In this document: positions 42,318-50,763 of the stretch, piece after piece | Layout of the letters: every line of letters begins with the position of its first letter | Position numbering within the stretch: the first letter of the stretch is position 1 | NCBI GenBank assembly: GCA_002483465.1 | Contig: DLHX01000001.1 | Coordinates: 186,238 to 250,237 of the forward strand | Direction: 5' to 3' | Origin: Micavibrio sp. UBA7657 | Lineage (GTDB): Bacteria; Pseudomonadota; Alphaproteobacteria; Micavibrionales; Micavibrionaceae | Length of the DNA: 64,000 nt | Notes under the pieces: model-generated | The model's input: only the letters and a program-made list of their open reading frames with translations | Database searches by the model: none | What the model was told of the DNA's origin: nothing | Program-made: the position numbers and the translations under genes

Positions 42318-42660
42318 AATGAATCCCGTTGCGACATCTTGAAAACAATCGTTGAGTCAGTTGTTTTCTGGAAATAATATTACGTCCATAAGGTAAATGG
42401 AGCATTAACATAATACATCTTGGAGTCATTCTTTTACCCGCAGCCGCTTTTATTGCCGCATTACTGGTCAAACCCCTTGAATTATTGCATCATGGGTTTT
42501 GCTTATTTCCTGAATACATCTTATGATTGCATTACGGCAAGTGCGCTGCAGCACGCCGCACGGGCGTAAATTCCCAGAAATTCCTTGTGCGTTTTGCACG
42601 CCGTTCGTTACAATCCAGACGCTACGAAAAAAAAGACTATACGAACACGGAGAAAAACTA
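42318..42660. other. Divergent intergenic region, no gene seen
   Basis: 343 bp between the coiled-coil gene and the UPF0114 gene. It holds both start regions. Only a short self-complementary GTGCGCTGCAGCAC (42541-42554) stands out. An open frame from 42523 merely extends the UPF0114 frame upstream and has no ribosome site. Confidence 0.5.
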
Positions 42661-43233
42661 ATGGCAGAGCCACATCACACCGGGGAACCCCCCGGCGGGA
42701 ATTTTGGTCACGAGGATCATTATGGTCGCGGCGGCCACCTGTACGGCACCGAACTCATCCTTGAACGCGTCATCTTCGCGAGCCGCTGGCTCCTGATGCC
42801 CATGTTCATCGGCCTTGCCGCCTCGCTCGGCCTGTTCTCGATGAATTTCGTCATCATGATTTTCAAATTCGGTCTGCATATTTTCGAATACGACAAGAAC
42901 GAACTTCTGCTCATGATGCTGACCTTCGTCGACAAGGTCCTGGTCGGCACGCTCATAATCATGGTCATCATTTCCGGCTACGAAAATTCGGTCGGCAAAC
43001 TCGATGTTCGCGACGGCAAGCTGTCGTGGCTCGGAAAACTTGATTCATCCTCGCTCAAAATCAAGCTTTCGACCTCAATCGTCTCGATTTCCTCGATTCA
43101 CCTGCTGAAAATTTTCCTGGATGTTGGCCGCTATACGAACTCTGAATTGGCTTGGACGACAGGAATTCACTTCGTCATGGTCTTGACGGCAATCATGCTT
43201 GCCTCGATGGATCGCATCCAGGGACAGCATTAA
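42661..43233 (+). CDS. UPF0114 (YqhA) family inner-membrane protein
   Basis: 190 aa from the ATG at 42661, which follows CGGAGAAAAACTA; a longer frame to 42523 is rejected. A His/Gly-rich head is followed by ILERVIFASRWLLMPMFIGLA and three further hydrophobic segments, including VDKVLVGTLIIMVIISGYEN, the typical layout of UPF0114/TIGR00645 proteins. The function of the family is not established. Confidence 0.88.
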   Translation: MAEPHHTGEPPGGNFGHEDHYGRGGHLYGTELILERVIFASRWLLMPMFIGLAASLGLFSMNFVIMIFKFGLHIFEYDKNELLLMMLTFVDKVLVGTLIIMVIISGYENSVGKLDVRDGKLSWLGKLDSSSLKIKLSTSIVSISSIHLLKIFLDVGRYTNSELAWTTGIHFVMVLTAIMLASMDRIQGQH

Positions 43234-43237
43234 CGGC

Positions 43238-43990
43238 TTAGAAACCCAGGCTGGCGCTTAAATTCTGCGCCAGCTGACACTCTCCATAAATCGTAAACAT
43301 GAGCTTCGGATACACATTTGTTGTATCCGGGGCTCTGTAATATTTTTTATTTTCCCTGGCGTTTTTTAGATTCACACGCAGGCGCGCAATCACATTGACG
43401 CCCCGCGGCGACAACAAAGCTTCTTTCAGTTCATCAGCTTTTGGGGCCGTATCTGCAATCTCCGCGCCCTCAAGCAGAATTATTTTCTTTTGCCCCTTCA
43501 CTTCGATTTCGCCGGCATTGCCGTACACCGGGTGCCTTAACGGCATATGCGAAAATTTTTCTCTGGTTGCAATGGTGCATGTGAAAGGGAAATAATGCGG
43601 GAAACGATCTTCCGCAATCGTACTGGCTATAATGCGGTGCCGTGCCAGTTCGTTATAAATCGCCGCGAGCCGCGTAACGCTTTTTTCATCATCCATTGCA
43701 AACTCGGAATGCGGAATTCTTTTTTGGTCGTAGGAAACTTCGAGACGCTCCGCAAGACCGAATTCCGAAGCGTTGAATTCGTTCATCAACCCGCGCGCCT
43801 CAAGATAATGCTGGGTGCTGTTCAAAGTGACGAGGTGATATCGGTCGGGATTTTTTTCGAGAAGCCTCGGCCTCATGCTGTCGACGCGAAAGCCGAGATC
43901 CAGCACGATCGGTCTTGTGTCATGGCTGACCGCCTCGCGCATATCAGCGAGTGCGTTTGCCCAATTTTCCGCAGTACTTTCGCTGATCAT
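43238..43990 (-). CDS. Hypothetical protein
   Basis: 250 aa from the ATG at 43990, which has GGGGAGG eight bases upstream (an in-frame TTG two codons earlier sits too close to it). Alternating strands and helices: RPIVLDLGFRVDSMRPRLLE near the start has the look of a Rossmann-type first strand, then HYFPFTCTIATREKFSHM and KIILLEGAEIADTAPKADEL. No motif ties it to a family. It converges on the UPF0114 gene with a 4-bp gap. Confidence 0.6.
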   Translation of the reverse strand: MISESTAENWANALADMREAVSHDTRPIVLDLGFRVDSMRPRLLEKNPDRYHLVTLNSTQHYLEARGLMNEFNASEFGLAERLEVSYDQKRIPHSEFAMDDEKSVTRLAAIYNELARHRIIASTIAEDRFPHYFPFTCTIATREKFSHMPLRHPVYGNAGEIEVKGQKKIILLEGAEIADTAPKADELKEALLSPRGVNVIARLRVNLKNARENKKYYRAPDTTNVYPKLMFTIYGECQLAQNLSASLGF

Positions 43991-44053
43991 GACCAAGGCC
44001 TCCCCGCCCTTTCAGACCAAAACCTTATATTTTAATATGGAAATCTTGTCAAA

Positions 44054-44587
44054 TTAGCTTCGGGAACGGCGCAAAAGCACGTAAATCGCGCCAAGGCCTC
44101 CGTCGTGCTGTTTTGCCTGCGCTGTTTTCAGGACCAGTTCCTCCAGCGGCGCCTCGTTCAGCCATTCCGGCACCCGCGCTTTTAAAACACCCGGCTTGTC
44201 CTGGTTACCCTTGCCGGTGATCACCAATACACATCGCCGCCCGCGTTCATAACTGCTCTTGATGAAACGGGCCAGCGCCGTACGTGCCTCCTGCTGGTTC
44301 ATGCCGTGCAGATCCAGCGTTCCCTCGATCACCATCTTTCCGCGTTCCAGCTTCTGCGCTGTACGCTTGTCGACGCCGCGCCCTTTCGGCTGCTTCTGCG
44401 TTTCACGAAACTCCACGCCAACGCGCTCAATGATTTTTTCTTCCTGCGCGTGAAAATTGTCTTCTTCGTTCTCTTCATAGTTGCGCCCGGGCATAAGCCG
44501 TACGTCCGCCGTCATCGCCTTCCACAGCGCGGCATCTTTTTTGCTTAAACCCGGTTTGGATTTGTTCTTGTCTTTCTTCCCCGTCAT
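44054..44587 (-). CDS. Smr domain protein
   Basis: 177 aa. A basic, disordered N-terminal half precedes a C-terminal Smr domain (about residues 85-177) with LDLHGMNQQEA and VITGKGNQ. Smr domains, first seen at the end of MutS2, are nicking endonucleases or RNA-cleavage modules used in recombination control or ribosome rescue. It is 22 bp from the divergent 44610 gene. Confidence 0.9.
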   Translation of the reverse strand: MTGKKDKNKSKPGLSKKDAALWKAMTADVRLMPGRNYEENEEDNFHAQEEKIIERVGVEFRETQKQPKGRGVDKRTAQKLERGKMVIEGTLDLHGMNQQEARTALARFIKSSYERGRRCVLVITGKGNQDKPGVLKARVPEWLNEAPLEELVLKTAQAKQHDGGLGAIYVLLRRSRS

Positions 44588-44609
44588 ACAATAAGTTTAT
44601 GCTGTGAAA

Positions 44610-45314
44610 ATGAACGTAGCAACAACCGCCATGCGCGCGCGATTTATTCTTTCGATTTTCCTGCTGTGCTTTGCCGGCTTGGCATTCGCGCAAGAAGGCG
44701 AAGTCACCGAAAACGACAAAGCCGTCTTCGCTTTTTTCACGCTGAACGGTCACACACCCGCCTACGAGCAATGGATCGAGAATTCACCGAAATATCTCGC
44801 CGAGACGACTTACGACGGCAAGCGCGAGGTTCTCGAAGCGGAACTGCTGCGCCTTAAATGGGGCTTCGGCACGTACAATGTCGAGCGCGACTTCATCAAA
44901 ATCCGCACGCCCGTGAAACTTCTTATCCAGGGCAATCATCTTGCTTTCTCGTTCCATGAAGCCTCCGGGCGCAACGTGCCGTACTTCCCGTTTCCATACG
45001 GCAAGGAATGGATCGCGGTGATCATCAACGACCTCGATCCGCTGTTCGAGCTTGAACTCACACCGGCAGAAAAAGCACGTACGGCAAATCTGCCCAAAAA
45101 CGTGGTGTTCGACGGCGAAATTGTCCTCCACCTTCGCCCGATCAAGGCCGATAACTACACTACCCAGAAGCTCGACGGCACCGACCACTGGCTGATGATG
45201 AGCGACACCAGCCGCCTTGAGCTGCTCTCGGAAGGCACCGCCCTGGCCACGTACACCGCCCCCTGGTTCCTGGAAAGCTCGAAAAAACGCGTTTTACCGG
45301 GCCTGCAGCAATAA
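44610..45314 (+). CDS. Secreted hypothetical protein
   Basis: 234 aa from the ATG at 44610 (a GTG lies two codons earlier). The signal peptide spans about residues 1-27 (FILSIFLLCFAGLAFA). The mature domain has AVFAFFTLNGHTPAYEQWIEN at its start, then alternating strands such as VVFDGEIVLHLRPIKADNYT, giving a beta-rich periplasmic domain. It is reminiscent of DUF4852-type proteins, but I am not sure. It lacks Cys after the signal peptide. Confidence 0.65.
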   Translation: MNVATTAMRARFILSIFLLCFAGLAFAQEGEVTENDKAVFAFFTLNGHTPAYEQWIENSPKYLAETTYDGKREVLEAELLRLKWGFGTYNVERDFIKIRTPVKLLIQGNHLAFSFHEASGRNVPYFPFPYGKEWIAVIINDLDPLFELELTPAEKARTANLPKNVVFDGEIVLHLRPIKADNYTTQKLDGTDHWLMMSDTSRLELLSEGTALATYTAPWFLESSKKRVLPGLQQ

Positions 45315-45410
45315 AATTACCAAAATCGCCCTGAAACCAGCATTTTGGCATCGCTTTTGCATTGCTGCTAGAATAATAGTACGGGCTTCTCGCAACTTTA
45401 AGGGCAGGCG

Positions 45411-45974
45411 ATGTTCTCGAATTTCGGCAATCTTTTCATCACGCGGTCGCGTCAGGCTGAACATGCCGACACGCGCCTTGATATCCGCCGCCATGATCCT
45501 GATCAGGAAGGCCGCCGCAAAAAAGACGATACGCAAAAAGAAAATTCCGGATTCGAAACCGATGACAACGCCACCGTCACGGTCGAAGCGCTGCGAATCT
45601 TCCTCGAAAATTTTCTGGTTTCGCTTCAACCCCAGAAATCAGATGGCGGACAAAAAATCGTCGCGCCGCAAAATCACGCGCCCGAATCTGCAGCGCGTAC
45701 GCACACCGACGGCGAAGCCTCCAGGGCCGCGGGCGTCTACCAGCATGTCGCGCAGAAAGTCGACCGCACCACGCCGCCGCCAGCCGCCACACATACACAT
45801 GATGATACGCCGCCGCCCGTCGAACTCGCCGCCGCCGACATCCGCACAATCCATCAATTGCTTGCTGATATGAAGCCGCTCACGGAACGCGGCATTGAAT
45901 ATCTCGTGATTGAACGCAGCGACAGTTTCCTCGGCAGCCTCGTCGCCGCCGTCGAAAAAGCAAAAAATTCCTAA
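45411..45974 (+). CDS. Hypothetical soluble protein
   Basis: 187 aa. A polar, low-complexity first two thirds (His/Thr/Pro-rich near residue 125, ATHTHDDTPPPVELAA) is followed by a helical end (RTIHQLLADMKPLTERGIEYL, SFLGSLVAAVEKAKN). A possible helix at 57-75 (VTVEALRIFLENFLVSLQP) might be a docking segment. The SD is AGGGCAGG. It overlaps the convergent response-regulator gene by 4 bp. The function is unknown. Confidence 0.55.
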   Translation: MFSNFGNLFITRSRQAEHADTRLDIRRHDPDQEGRRKKDDTQKENSGFETDDNATVTVEALRIFLENFLVSLQPQKSDGGQKIVAPQNHAPESAARTHTDGEASRAAGVYQHVAQKVDRTTPPPAATHTHDDTPPPVELAAADIRTIHQLLADMKPLTERGIEYLVIERSDSFLGSLVAAVEKAKNS

Positions 45975-46537
45975 TTGGGAAGCTTATAACCCGAACCGTC
46001 GGTCAGTAAAATTTCCGGCTTCGCCGGGTCGCGCTCGATTTTCTGCCGCAGGCGATAGATATGCGTCTCAAGCGTATGCGTGTCGAGACCCTCCGCGTAC
46101 CCCCAGACTTTTTCCAGCAGCGCCTGCCGATCGACCGCTTTGCCTTTCGCCTCAGCAAGCAACACAAGAATCTCTTTTTCCTTGTCCGTCAGCCGCACCG
46201 CCCTGTCTTCGGCGAGCAAAATCTCATTACTATGAACGTCCAGCTCGAATGGCCCGATGGCGATTTTCTTGCCCGTATTCTTCGCCATCGCCTGCAGCCT
46301 GCGCACCCTGTCCAGCACCGCACCGGCACGTACAGGCCTCGTAAACCGGTCATTTTCCCCCGTTTTAAGGTCGCCCGGCGGTTTCTGGTCCTTTTCGCCG
46401 ATCCAGAGATAGACGCCTTCCGCCCCCCCGGCTTCAGCCAGAACCTCACAATTGACGATATTTTCCCGCGCCAGCAGGGCCGTCAGCTGCTCCCGGCTGC
46501 CCGCGTTCTGATCGATGATCGTGATTTTGACGCTCAT
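45971..46537 (-). CDS. Atypical OmpR/PhoB-type response regulator
   Basis: 188 aa from the ATG at 46537. The C-terminal winged-helix DNA-binding domain (about residues 95-188) is clear: VRLTDKEKEILVLLAEAKGKAVDRQ, LEKVWGY and HTLETHIYRLRQKIE. The N-terminal 85 residues keep a receiver-like start (ITIIDQNAGSREQL) and the end PVRAGAVLDRV. The phosphoacceptor Asp region reads WIGEKDQKPP, and the Lys before Pro is Arg. It probably acts without phosphorylation. Start by similarity: the upstream residues MQNLCQKARNRA do not fit the fold. Confidence 0.8.
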   Translation of the reverse strand: MSVKITIIDQNAGSREQLTALLARENIVNCEVLAEAGGAEGVYLWIGEKDQKPPGDLKTGENDRFTRPVRAGAVLDRVRRLQAMAKNTGKKIAIGPFELDVHSNEILLAEDRAVRLTDKEKEILVLLAEAKGKAVDRQALLEKVWGYAEGLDTHTLETHIYRLRQKIERDPAKPEILLTDGSGYKLPN

Positions 46538-46599
46538 GGCCCTGTTTCTGGCCTTCTGGCACAGGTTTTGCAAGTCTTAAAGCAGAATATGAGGCCTTT

Positions 46600-47238
46600 A
46601 TGATCGAAACTAGCGGCGGAAACGGCCCAGGCGGCCCTTCCGGCAATGTTCTTAGGATGGTGCACAACCCGCGCATGGGCGGCAGCATGCCCGCATGGGT
46701 AAAGGCCGACACCGCGAAAGACGAAATCACCCGCAACCTGGCCGAGGCCGAAGCCCCTGACCCCTCCTTCAAAACCGCCCTCTCCTACCAGATGCAGGAA
46801 CCCGCAAAAACAAACGACGAGGAATTCGGTTTTTACGATTTGCTCGACATGGTCAACCCGCTTCAGCACATCCCCATCGTCAGTCATCTTTACCGCAGGC
46901 TCACCGGCGATGAAATCAAATCCGCACCCATGGTCATCGGCGGCGCGATCTTCGGCGGGCCCGTCGGGGTCGCGAGTGGTCTCGCCAACGTCATCGTGCG
47001 CCAGGAAACCGGCACCGATATCGCCGGCAACGCGCTCAGCCTTTTTTCGGGCGATAAACCACAAATGAAAAAACAAATTCCTGACGATCCCGAAAAACGC
47101 CTTGCAGCCGCGCTGGCCGGGACAACGCCGGATAATCTTCCCGTTTCGCTGCTCGCCTTCACCGACCGCGGCCTCGCGAAATCCGCGCAGCCGGAAAAGA
47201 AAATCACGGAATATTTTTCGCCTTACGAACTTTACTGA
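46600..47238 (+). CDS. Hypothetical protein with VNPLQHIP motif
   Basis: 212 aa. A Gly-rich, disordered head precedes a conserved-looking segment FYDLLDMVNPLQHIPIVSHL, then YRRLTGDEIKSAPMVIGGAIFGGPVGVASGLANV, a glycine-rich hydrophobic segment that could enter the membrane. I recall similar VNPLQHIP proteins in other alphaproteobacteria as uncharacterised. It ends with a short polar tail. It is divergent from the response-regulator gene (62 bp) and overlaps yggS by 7 bp at the 3' end. Confidence 0.65.
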   Translation: MIETSGGNGPGGPSGNVLRMVHNPRMGGSMPAWVKADTAKDEITRNLAEAEAPDPSFKTALSYQMQEPAKTNDEEFGFYDLLDMVNPLQHIPIVSHLYRRLTGDEIKSAPMVIGGAIFGGPVGVASGLANVIVRQETGTDIAGNALSLFSGDKPQMKKQIPDDPEKRLAAALAGTTPDNLPVSLLAFTDRGLAKSAQPEKKITEYFSPYELY

Positions 47239-47876
47239 GCAGGTTTGCGCGGCACGCGCGTTCCGAAAATCGCTTCCCCAACCCTGACATGCGTCGCACC
47301 CAGCGCCAGTGCCTTTTCAAAATCCATACTCATGCCCATGCTGATATTTTTCAGCCCATGCTCATCCGCGAGCTTTTTGAGCAGCGCGAAATGCAGCGCG
47401 GGCGGATCTTCAATCGGCGGAATGCACATCAGGCCCGTGATCGTTAGCCCGCATTCTTTGCATGATTTCAAAAGATCCGGCAGCGCAGCAGGCGCAACGC
47501 CGCCTTTCTGCTCCTCCTCGCCCGTATTCACCTCGATATAACAGGCAGGAAATTTATTCTGCTTTTTCATCTCCGCTGCCAGCGCTTTCGCCAGCTTTTC
47601 ACGGTCCACCGTCTGGATGACGTCGAACAGCGCCACCGCATCTTTCGCCTTGTTGGTCTGCAGCGATCCGATCAGATGCAGCTCGAGATCCGGAAATTTT
47701 TCATGCGCGCCGTTCCAGTGCGCCTGCGCTTCCTGCACACGATTCTCGCCGTAAACTCTGTGCCCCGCCGCCAGCGCCTCGTCGATTTTCTCCTGCGGTT
47801 GCTGCTTGCTCACGGCAATCACCGTGGCATTCCCGGCCCGGGCTTTTATCTTTTTAAGATTCTCAGCAATCGACAT
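47232..47876 (-). CDS. PLP homeostasis protein YggS/PROSC
   Basis: 214 aa, a single-domain alanine-racemase-like barrel. The PLP lysine is in VIAVSKQQP (K24). Also present are GENRVQEAQAHW, HLIGSLQTNKAKDAV, CYIEVNTGEEEQKGG and SMGMSMDFEKALALGATHVRVGEAIFG. It controls free pyridoxal phosphate supply. AGAGGGCGGT is the SD. A REP palindrome lies directly upstream of that SD. Confidence 0.94.
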   Translation of the reverse strand: MSIAENLKKIKARAGNATVIAVSKQQPQEKIDEALAAGHRVYGENRVQEAQAHWNGAHEKFPDLELHLIGSLQTNKAKDAVALFDVIQTVDREKLAKALAAEMKKQNKFPACYIEVNTGEEEQKGGVAPAALPDLLKSCKECGLTITGLMCIPPIEDPPALHFALLKKLADEHGLKNISMGMSMDFEKALALGATHVRVGEAIFGTRVPRKPAQ

Positions 47877-47887
47877 ACCGCCCTCTT

Positions 47888-47951
47888 TGTCATCCCGGCG
47901 AAAGCCGGGATCCAGTAAATTTACGCGATTCCGGCTTACGCCGGAATGACA
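47888..47951. repeat. Full REP-like palindrome (CCCGG family)
   Basis: It starts TGTCATCCCGGCGAAAGC and ends GCCGGAATGACA. The two halves face each other across a short loop AGTAAATTTACGCG. This is the solo form of the unit that carries a GIY-YIG gene at 20799. It lies between yggS and the porin terminator. Confidence 0.85.
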
Positions 47952-47953
47952 TT

Positions 47954-47989
47954 AACAAAAAATAAGAAGGGCGCCTTGCGGCGCCCTTC
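47954..47989 (-). terminator. Intrinsic terminator of the porin gene
   Basis: GAAGGGCGCC-TTGC-GGCGCCCTTC (47966-47989), a ten-base-pair stem. On the minus strand it is followed by TTATTTTTTGTT. It lies 25 bp after the porin stop. Confidence 0.93.
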
Positions 47990-48013
47990 CCGTATTCTTG
48001 ATCTCTTACGAGA

Positions 48014-49210
48014 TTAGAAGTTGATTTGCGTACCGATAACAACCGAAGTTGCGTCTGCATCGGTCGAGCCGCCGGTGATGCCAGCAACGTTCTCGAATTC
48101 AGCATGGCTGATCGAGCCGCGGAAGGTCATTCCAGGACCGTACGTGTAGACAACACCGCCGGTGTAGCGGTCAACTTCGATACCATCGTTGCCAGTTGCG
48201 CCAGCAATGTTGTTAGCGCCTTCCTGGTTGAGGTACGATGCGCCGAGCTTGAAGGGGCCCGTTGTGTAGTCAACGCCGACTACCCAGGTCTCTTCTTCGT
48301 CGAGCTCATCCGTTGCCGAGATCGGGTCATCGCCGAAGTCGTTGATGGTGTAAGCAACACCAACGCCGAACGGTCCGATGTCCAGGTCAAGACCAGCGTT
48401 CCATGCCGTCAGGTCATCAGAGAACGCGTCGCCGCCAGCTTGGGCGCCGATTTGCTCTTCGAGTTCTGCATGCGTGTAACCAGCACCGGCGATAACGCCG
48501 ACGTTGTTGAACTGACCTTCATAACGAACTGCAGCTTCGTATACCGAGCCCAATTCATCATCATCATCATCATCGTTCAATGCGTTCTCGTTCGAAGCAT
48601 CGTTGATGTCTGGTGTGTACGATACGCCAACTTGGAAGCCGTTCATGATCGGCGACAGGTAGGTCAGCTTGTCAGCTGCGCCCGAAATGTCTTGATCATA
48701 GTCCAGGCCGCCGGCGCTGCCGGAAGCGGCAACGTTCAGGCCCGCGAGCGAACCACCGGTTTCGATACCGGCATAGTTGATCGGGTTGACGAACTGACGG
48801 ATACCGTCGATGTTGTCGTCAGCCGAAGGAGCTTCAACCTGCAGGAGGTAGGATGCGCCATCTTCGGAACCGAAGTTGACACGGCCCCAGCCGCCGGAGA
48901 AGTAAGCGTAGGTTTCGTTAACGGCAAAGCCGTCTTCGTTGTCTGCGCCGGATTCAATGTGCGCGCCGACCGTCAGACCATTGTCCAAAGTCGTTTCGCC
49001 GCTGAAGTGAACTTCCGTGTTACGGATGATGTCCAACTCACGCGACTCGCCTGTGCCAGCGGCAACAGGTTCATCGTCTTGGTCGGTGTACATGCCGTAG
49101 CCCTTGAAGTAACCACCAACATCCAGCGTCAGGCCGTCTTCAGCGTGCGCAGGCGTTGTAGCTACAACTGCAAGGCCGATAACGGCAGCACTGCAAAGTA
49201 GTTTTTTCAT
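48014..49210 (-). CDS. Outer-membrane porin
   Basis: 398 aa. The signal peptide MKKLLCSAAVIGLAVVATTP is cleaved near AHA-ED. The mature part has the alternating amphipathic strands of a 16-strand Gram-negative porin (DVGGYFKGYGMYTDQ, GGWGRVNFGSEDGASYLLQV, FKLGASYLNQEGA), an acidic Asp run (LNDDDDDDELG) in an external loop, and a terminal Phe (IGTQINF) that directs BAM insertion. It should allow small hydrophilic solutes through the outer membrane. A strong SD (GGAG) and terminator fit a highly expressed monocistronic gene. Confidence 0.93.
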   Translation of the reverse strand: MKKLLCSAAVIGLAVVATTPAHAEDGLTLDVGGYFKGYGMYTDQDDEPVAAGTGESRELDIIRNTEVHFSGETTLDNGLTVGAHIESGADNEDGFAVNETYAYFSGGWGRVNFGSEDGASYLLQVEAPSADDNIDGIRQFVNPINYAGIETGGSLAGLNVAASGSAGGLDYDQDISGAADKLTYLSPIMNGFQVGVSYTPDINDASNENALNDDDDDDELGSVYEAAVRYEGQFNNVGVIAGAGYTHAELEEQIGAQAGGDAFSDDLTAWNAGLDLDIGPFGVGVAYTINDFGDDPISATDELDEEETWVVGVDYTTGPFKLGASYLNQEGANNIAGATGNDGIEVDRYTGGVVYTYGPGMTFRGSISHAEFENVAGITGGSTDADATSVVIGTQINF

Positions 49211-49587
49211 TTAATTTCTCCAATCAAAGAAATTTGGTTTAGAAACAGCATTCCCTAAAGAACACCAACAAAATCCACCGGAATCCCAGCGGACAAGGGG
49301 TAGTTAGCCAGCGTTCCGGTCTTTCTTCAACGCGTTTTAGATAATCTTGCAACAAATTTTTACAAACCGTTGCATTTTTGTCACATTCTTCTTTTTAAAG
49401 CTTCGGCTGAATCAGGGGGGACCCGCCTGAATCACCCTTGAGACCCGTATAGCCACGTGCTAAGCACGTATGGCTTAATTAACGCGCCCAATCGTCTTTA
49501 TATATTCGGCGCTATATATAATGTTCGACATACATTAGAGCACCACATCAGAGCACTGAGCTCCACGGAATACAGGAAAGATGCATT
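49211..49587. other. Divergent regulatory region of porin and DUF3576 genes
   Basis: 377 bp, no ORF. It holds the porin promoter (49338-49365), a hairpin (AGCCACGTGC-TAA-GCACGTATGGCT, 49451-49475) and a -10-like TATAAT (49517-49522) for the DUF3576 gene. The porin leader is about 120 nt, long enough for small-RNA control, but no sRNA gene is seen. Confidence 0.5.
49338..49365 (-). promoter_or_regulatory. Candidate sigma70 promoter of the porin gene
   Basis: On the minus strand TTGTAA (49365-49360), 16-bp spacer, TATCTA (49343-49338). Confidence 0.5.
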
Positions 49588-50142
49588 ATGAAAAATAATA
49601 TTACAACAAGCAGAAATATTCTCGCGGTTCTTTTCTCCATTCTTCTTTCCTTTGGCCTGGCCGCCTGCGGCAAAACGGTCGAGACCGAGGCCAAATACCC
49701 GACCGGCCTGGACCGTCCCGAAACGCAGGGCGATATTTACGCCAAACCCAACAGCATCTTCGGCAAGGGCGGCATGTTCGGCCGCGCCGACGACAGTGCT
49801 GCTGATTCCGGCATCGGCGTCAACAGCTTCCTGTGGCGCGCTTCGCTCGACACCGTTTCCTTCATGCCGCTCGCCAGCGCAGATCCGTTCGGCGGCACGA
49901 TCCTGACCGATTGGTACAGCGCGCCTGAGACACCGAACGAGCGTTACAAGGCGAACGTCTTTATTCTCGGACGTCAATTGCGTTCCGACGGCGTGCGCGT
50001 GCGTGTCTTCAAACAGGAACAGACAAAGAGCGGCTGGAAAGACATCGCCGTCTCCGACGAAACTGCGCGCCAGCTCGAGGACGCAATCCTCACGAGAGCA
50101 CGGCAATTGCGTGTCGCGCAGATCGGTCCCGTCGAGGATTGA
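49588..50142 (+). CDS. DUF3576 lipoprotein
   Basis: 184 aa. The lipoprotein signal peptide ends FGLAACGK (lipobox LAAC, Cys about residue 27). The mature part contains GIGVNSFLWRASLDTVSFMPLASADPFGGTILTDWY and a C-terminal RVRVFKQEQ...ARQLEDAILTRARQLR, the hallmark of DUF3576. In alphaproteobacteria this gene commonly precedes leuS and lptE, which suggests an outer-membrane biogenesis role; that is inference. A minus-strand hypothetical gene separates it from leuS here. Confidence 0.88.
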   Translation: MKNNITTSRNILAVLFSILLSFGLAACGKTVETEAKYPTGLDRPETQGDIYAKPNSIFGKGGMFGRADDSAADSGIGVNSFLWRASLDTVSFMPLASADPFGGTILTDWYSAPETPNERYKANVFILGRQLRSDGVRVRVFKQEQTKSGWKDIAVSDETARQLEDAILTRARQLRVAQIGPVED

Positions 50143-50168
50143 TTTTCAAAAAATTTATTGAGACAAAA

Positions 50169-50196
50169 AATAAGGGGCCGTATGGCCCCTTATTTA
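50169..50196. terminator. Bidirectional intrinsic terminator
   Basis: AATAAGGGGCC-GTAT-GGCCCCTTATT with A/T flanks, between two convergent genes. Confidence 0.88.
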
Positions 50197-50213
50197 ATTT
50201 CAATCGCAATTGA

Positions 50214-50630
50214 TTATTGCAGAACAGCGACCGGCTTCGGCTTCAGCTCTTCTTCTCTTTCCTCGGCATGCAGGCTAAGCGCTTTGTCATGCTCCGGATG
50301 ATAGGGACCGAGTACACCCAAATGAATCGCCTCCACCAGGATCTTGTTTCTGATTTTGGGATCGAGCTCCTCGATTTCTTCCGGCGTAACCTGCACTTCC
50401 TTCCAGTGGATAAGGCGTTCGTTGTGCGCAAAACGCACTTCTGTAAGTATCTCGAATCTTAAAGGATTGTCTTTTTTAAGCTGTTCAATCTTGCGGGCTC
50501 TCAGATAGTCGTGGACAAAATGATCAAAATCCGCGACGGCTCTCTTGCTCAACTCGCTTAAAGGCTCGGGACCCACCTCAGGTTTAGAGGCAGATTCATA
50601 AGCGGTACTAATTGCTGGTGCAGCACTCAT
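50214..50630 (-). CDS. Hypothetical soluble protein
   Basis: 138 aa. It is helical, with LSKRAVADFDHFVHDYLRARKIEQL, LRFEILTEVRFAHNERLIHWKEVQV and DPKIRNKILVEAIHLGVLGPYHPEHDK. It is acidic and has no signal peptide. No family is recognised. GGAGTT precedes the ATG. It lies between the DUF3576 and leuS genes on the opposite strand, breaking the usual arrangement. Confidence 0.65.
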   Translation of the reverse strand: MSAAPAISTAYESASKPEVGPEPLSELSKRAVADFDHFVHDYLRARKIEQLKKDNPLRFEILTEVRFAHNERLIHWKEVQVTPEEIEELDPKIRNKILVEAIHLGVLGPYHPEHDKALSLHAEEREEELKPKPVAVLQ

Positions 50631-50763
50631 TATATAACTCCATGTTCATTTATCATAATATTTTGGGGAATAGTAAGTATTTTATAGCCGATTGTCTATA
50701 AAATTTATAGCCATTGCCCAGCGTTAACCTTTGCTGTAATCATCAAAAACCCGAAGGAAAACA

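Noticed and set aside
48026..49201. 391-codon plus-strand frame opposite the porin gene
   Set aside because: It mirrors strongly biased porin codons; the minus strand has a signal peptide, terminal Phe, SD and terminator.
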